Shown in pieces: positions 63,691 to 64,000 of a DNA stretch of 64,000 nucleotides. Within the stretch, counting starts at the first letter, position 1. Each line of letters starts with the position of its first letter. The translations under genes and the position numbers were made by a program. The stretch is from Staphylococcus borealis (GTDB taxonomy: Bacteria; Bacillota; Bacilli; Staphylococcales; Staphylococcaceae): NCBI RefSeq assembly GCF_001224225.1, contig NZ_CUEE01000007.1, forward strand, positions 1-64,000. The letters run 5' to 3'. The notes beneath the pieces are model-generated. The model was not told the DNA's origin and did not search any database. It worked only from the letters and a program-made list of their open reading frames with translations.

Positions 63691-64000
63691 TATTTTAATA
63701 TCTTTTTTAACAGTGTAAAACTCAACCACATTATCACTATTTCCTACCTTACCGTTATTAAAAGCTTTATTCTCAACTTTAGCTTCACCAGTACCTGGAT
63801 GTAATTTTAATAACGTATTTTTCGGTTTATCTTTATAATCCAAATGAATAGAATCATGTTTACTTGAACCTCTAACATCCGTTTCACTATACATATCTGT
63901 GAAATTTAAATGCCCTTCTTCAGTCACAAACAGGGCGTTTTGAAGTATTGTCTTGTTTACGTTCATGGCACCTAAACGCGTCTTAAATTTACTGTTGTGG
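63685..64000 (-). CDS. C-terminal part of an unrecognised protein, cut by the window edge
   Basis: An open frame enters from the right edge and stops at 63685, giving at least 104 residues that end KPKNTLLKLHPGTGEAKVENKAFNNGKVGNSDNVVEFYTVKKDIKIK. An internal Met at 63966 is not a convincing start, since no ribosome site precedes it and the frame continues upstream (HNSKFKTRLGA). The composition (many Lys, Asp, Asn; beta-like) suggests a surface or secreted protein's C-terminal domain, without LPXTG in the visible part. I do not recognise the family. Confidence 0.6.
   Translation of the reverse strand, partial: HNSKFKTRLGAMNVNKTILQNALFVTEEGHLNFTDMYSETDVRGSSKHDSIHLDYKDKPKNTLLKLHPGTGEAKVENKAFNNGKVGNSDNVVEFYTVKKDIKIK

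Overview
The window is low-GC Firmicute chromosomal DNA from a Staphylococcus. The gene order perR–bcp–gsaB, recX–sgtB, vraU–vraT–vraS–vraR, gatD–murT–ftnA, gatCAB–putP, pcrB–pcrA–ligA–camS, purB and nadE–pncB–nos–pheA–pncA–ppaC–aldH is the conserved staphylococcal core. Many proteins resemble S. aureus proteins (Sav1866, Ntdp, VraS/VraR, MurT/GatD, PutP) but differ at numerous positions. No staphopain/staphostatin pair lies between purB and nadE. I therefore read it as a non-aureus Staphylococcus and cannot name the species. No prophage, insertion sequence, integrase, CRISPR array, tRNA or complete rRNA gene was seen.

Layout. Positions 1-210 hold, on the minus strand, what looks like the promoter and leader of an rRNA operon whose 16S gene lies just outside the left edge. 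679-5254 is a peroxide-stress and haem block (perR, a D-hydroxyacid dehydrogenase, bcp, gsaB, an aromatic-acid-exporter-like protein). 5307-14534 carries the Sav1866 exporter, the nucleotide phosphatase Ntdp, mutY, a DUF457 membrane protein, a degenerate TagH-like ABC protein with a membrane partner, yfhH, recX and the cell-wall transglycosylase sgtB. 14808-21325 contains a PfpI protein, radical SAM YfkAB, a thioesterase, aminopeptidase AmpS, phosphatase PtpA and a YihY protein. 22044-30626 is cell-wall stress and cell-wall modification (vraUTSR; murT/gatD), with a nickel/cobalt permease, map and a second ArAE protein between. 30821-42101 holds ferritin, an exonuclease, dinB, rlmCD, dagK, gatCAB and putP. 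42162-50243 is the pcrB-pcrA-ligA-camS operon, yerC and purB. 50523-58817 contains three NAD salvage genes (pncA, pncB, nadE), nos, pheA, a beta-helix protein and ppaC. The right end has aldH, a lactonase, two very small minus-strand genes absent from ordinary ORF calls, a C45 acyltransferase-like hydrolase and a gene cut by the window edge.

The most unusual content is non-coding. Eight copies of a roughly 150-bp structured repeat lie immediately 3' of genes, every copy in the same orientation as the gene it follows. Four of them carry inserted STAR-like units of 58-59 bp (GGGGCCCCAACA core), tandem in two copies. Differences between copies are repeatedly compensatory within predicted hairpins, which argues for a maintained RNA structure. 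A different GC-rich array of five related 55-bp units, three direct and two inverted, lies between the YihY gene and vraR. Other points of note are a TagH-like ABC protein with all its catalytic motifs altered, a 19-residue peptide ORF with a strong ribosome binding site and its own promoter, and good PerR boxes at perR and ftnA.
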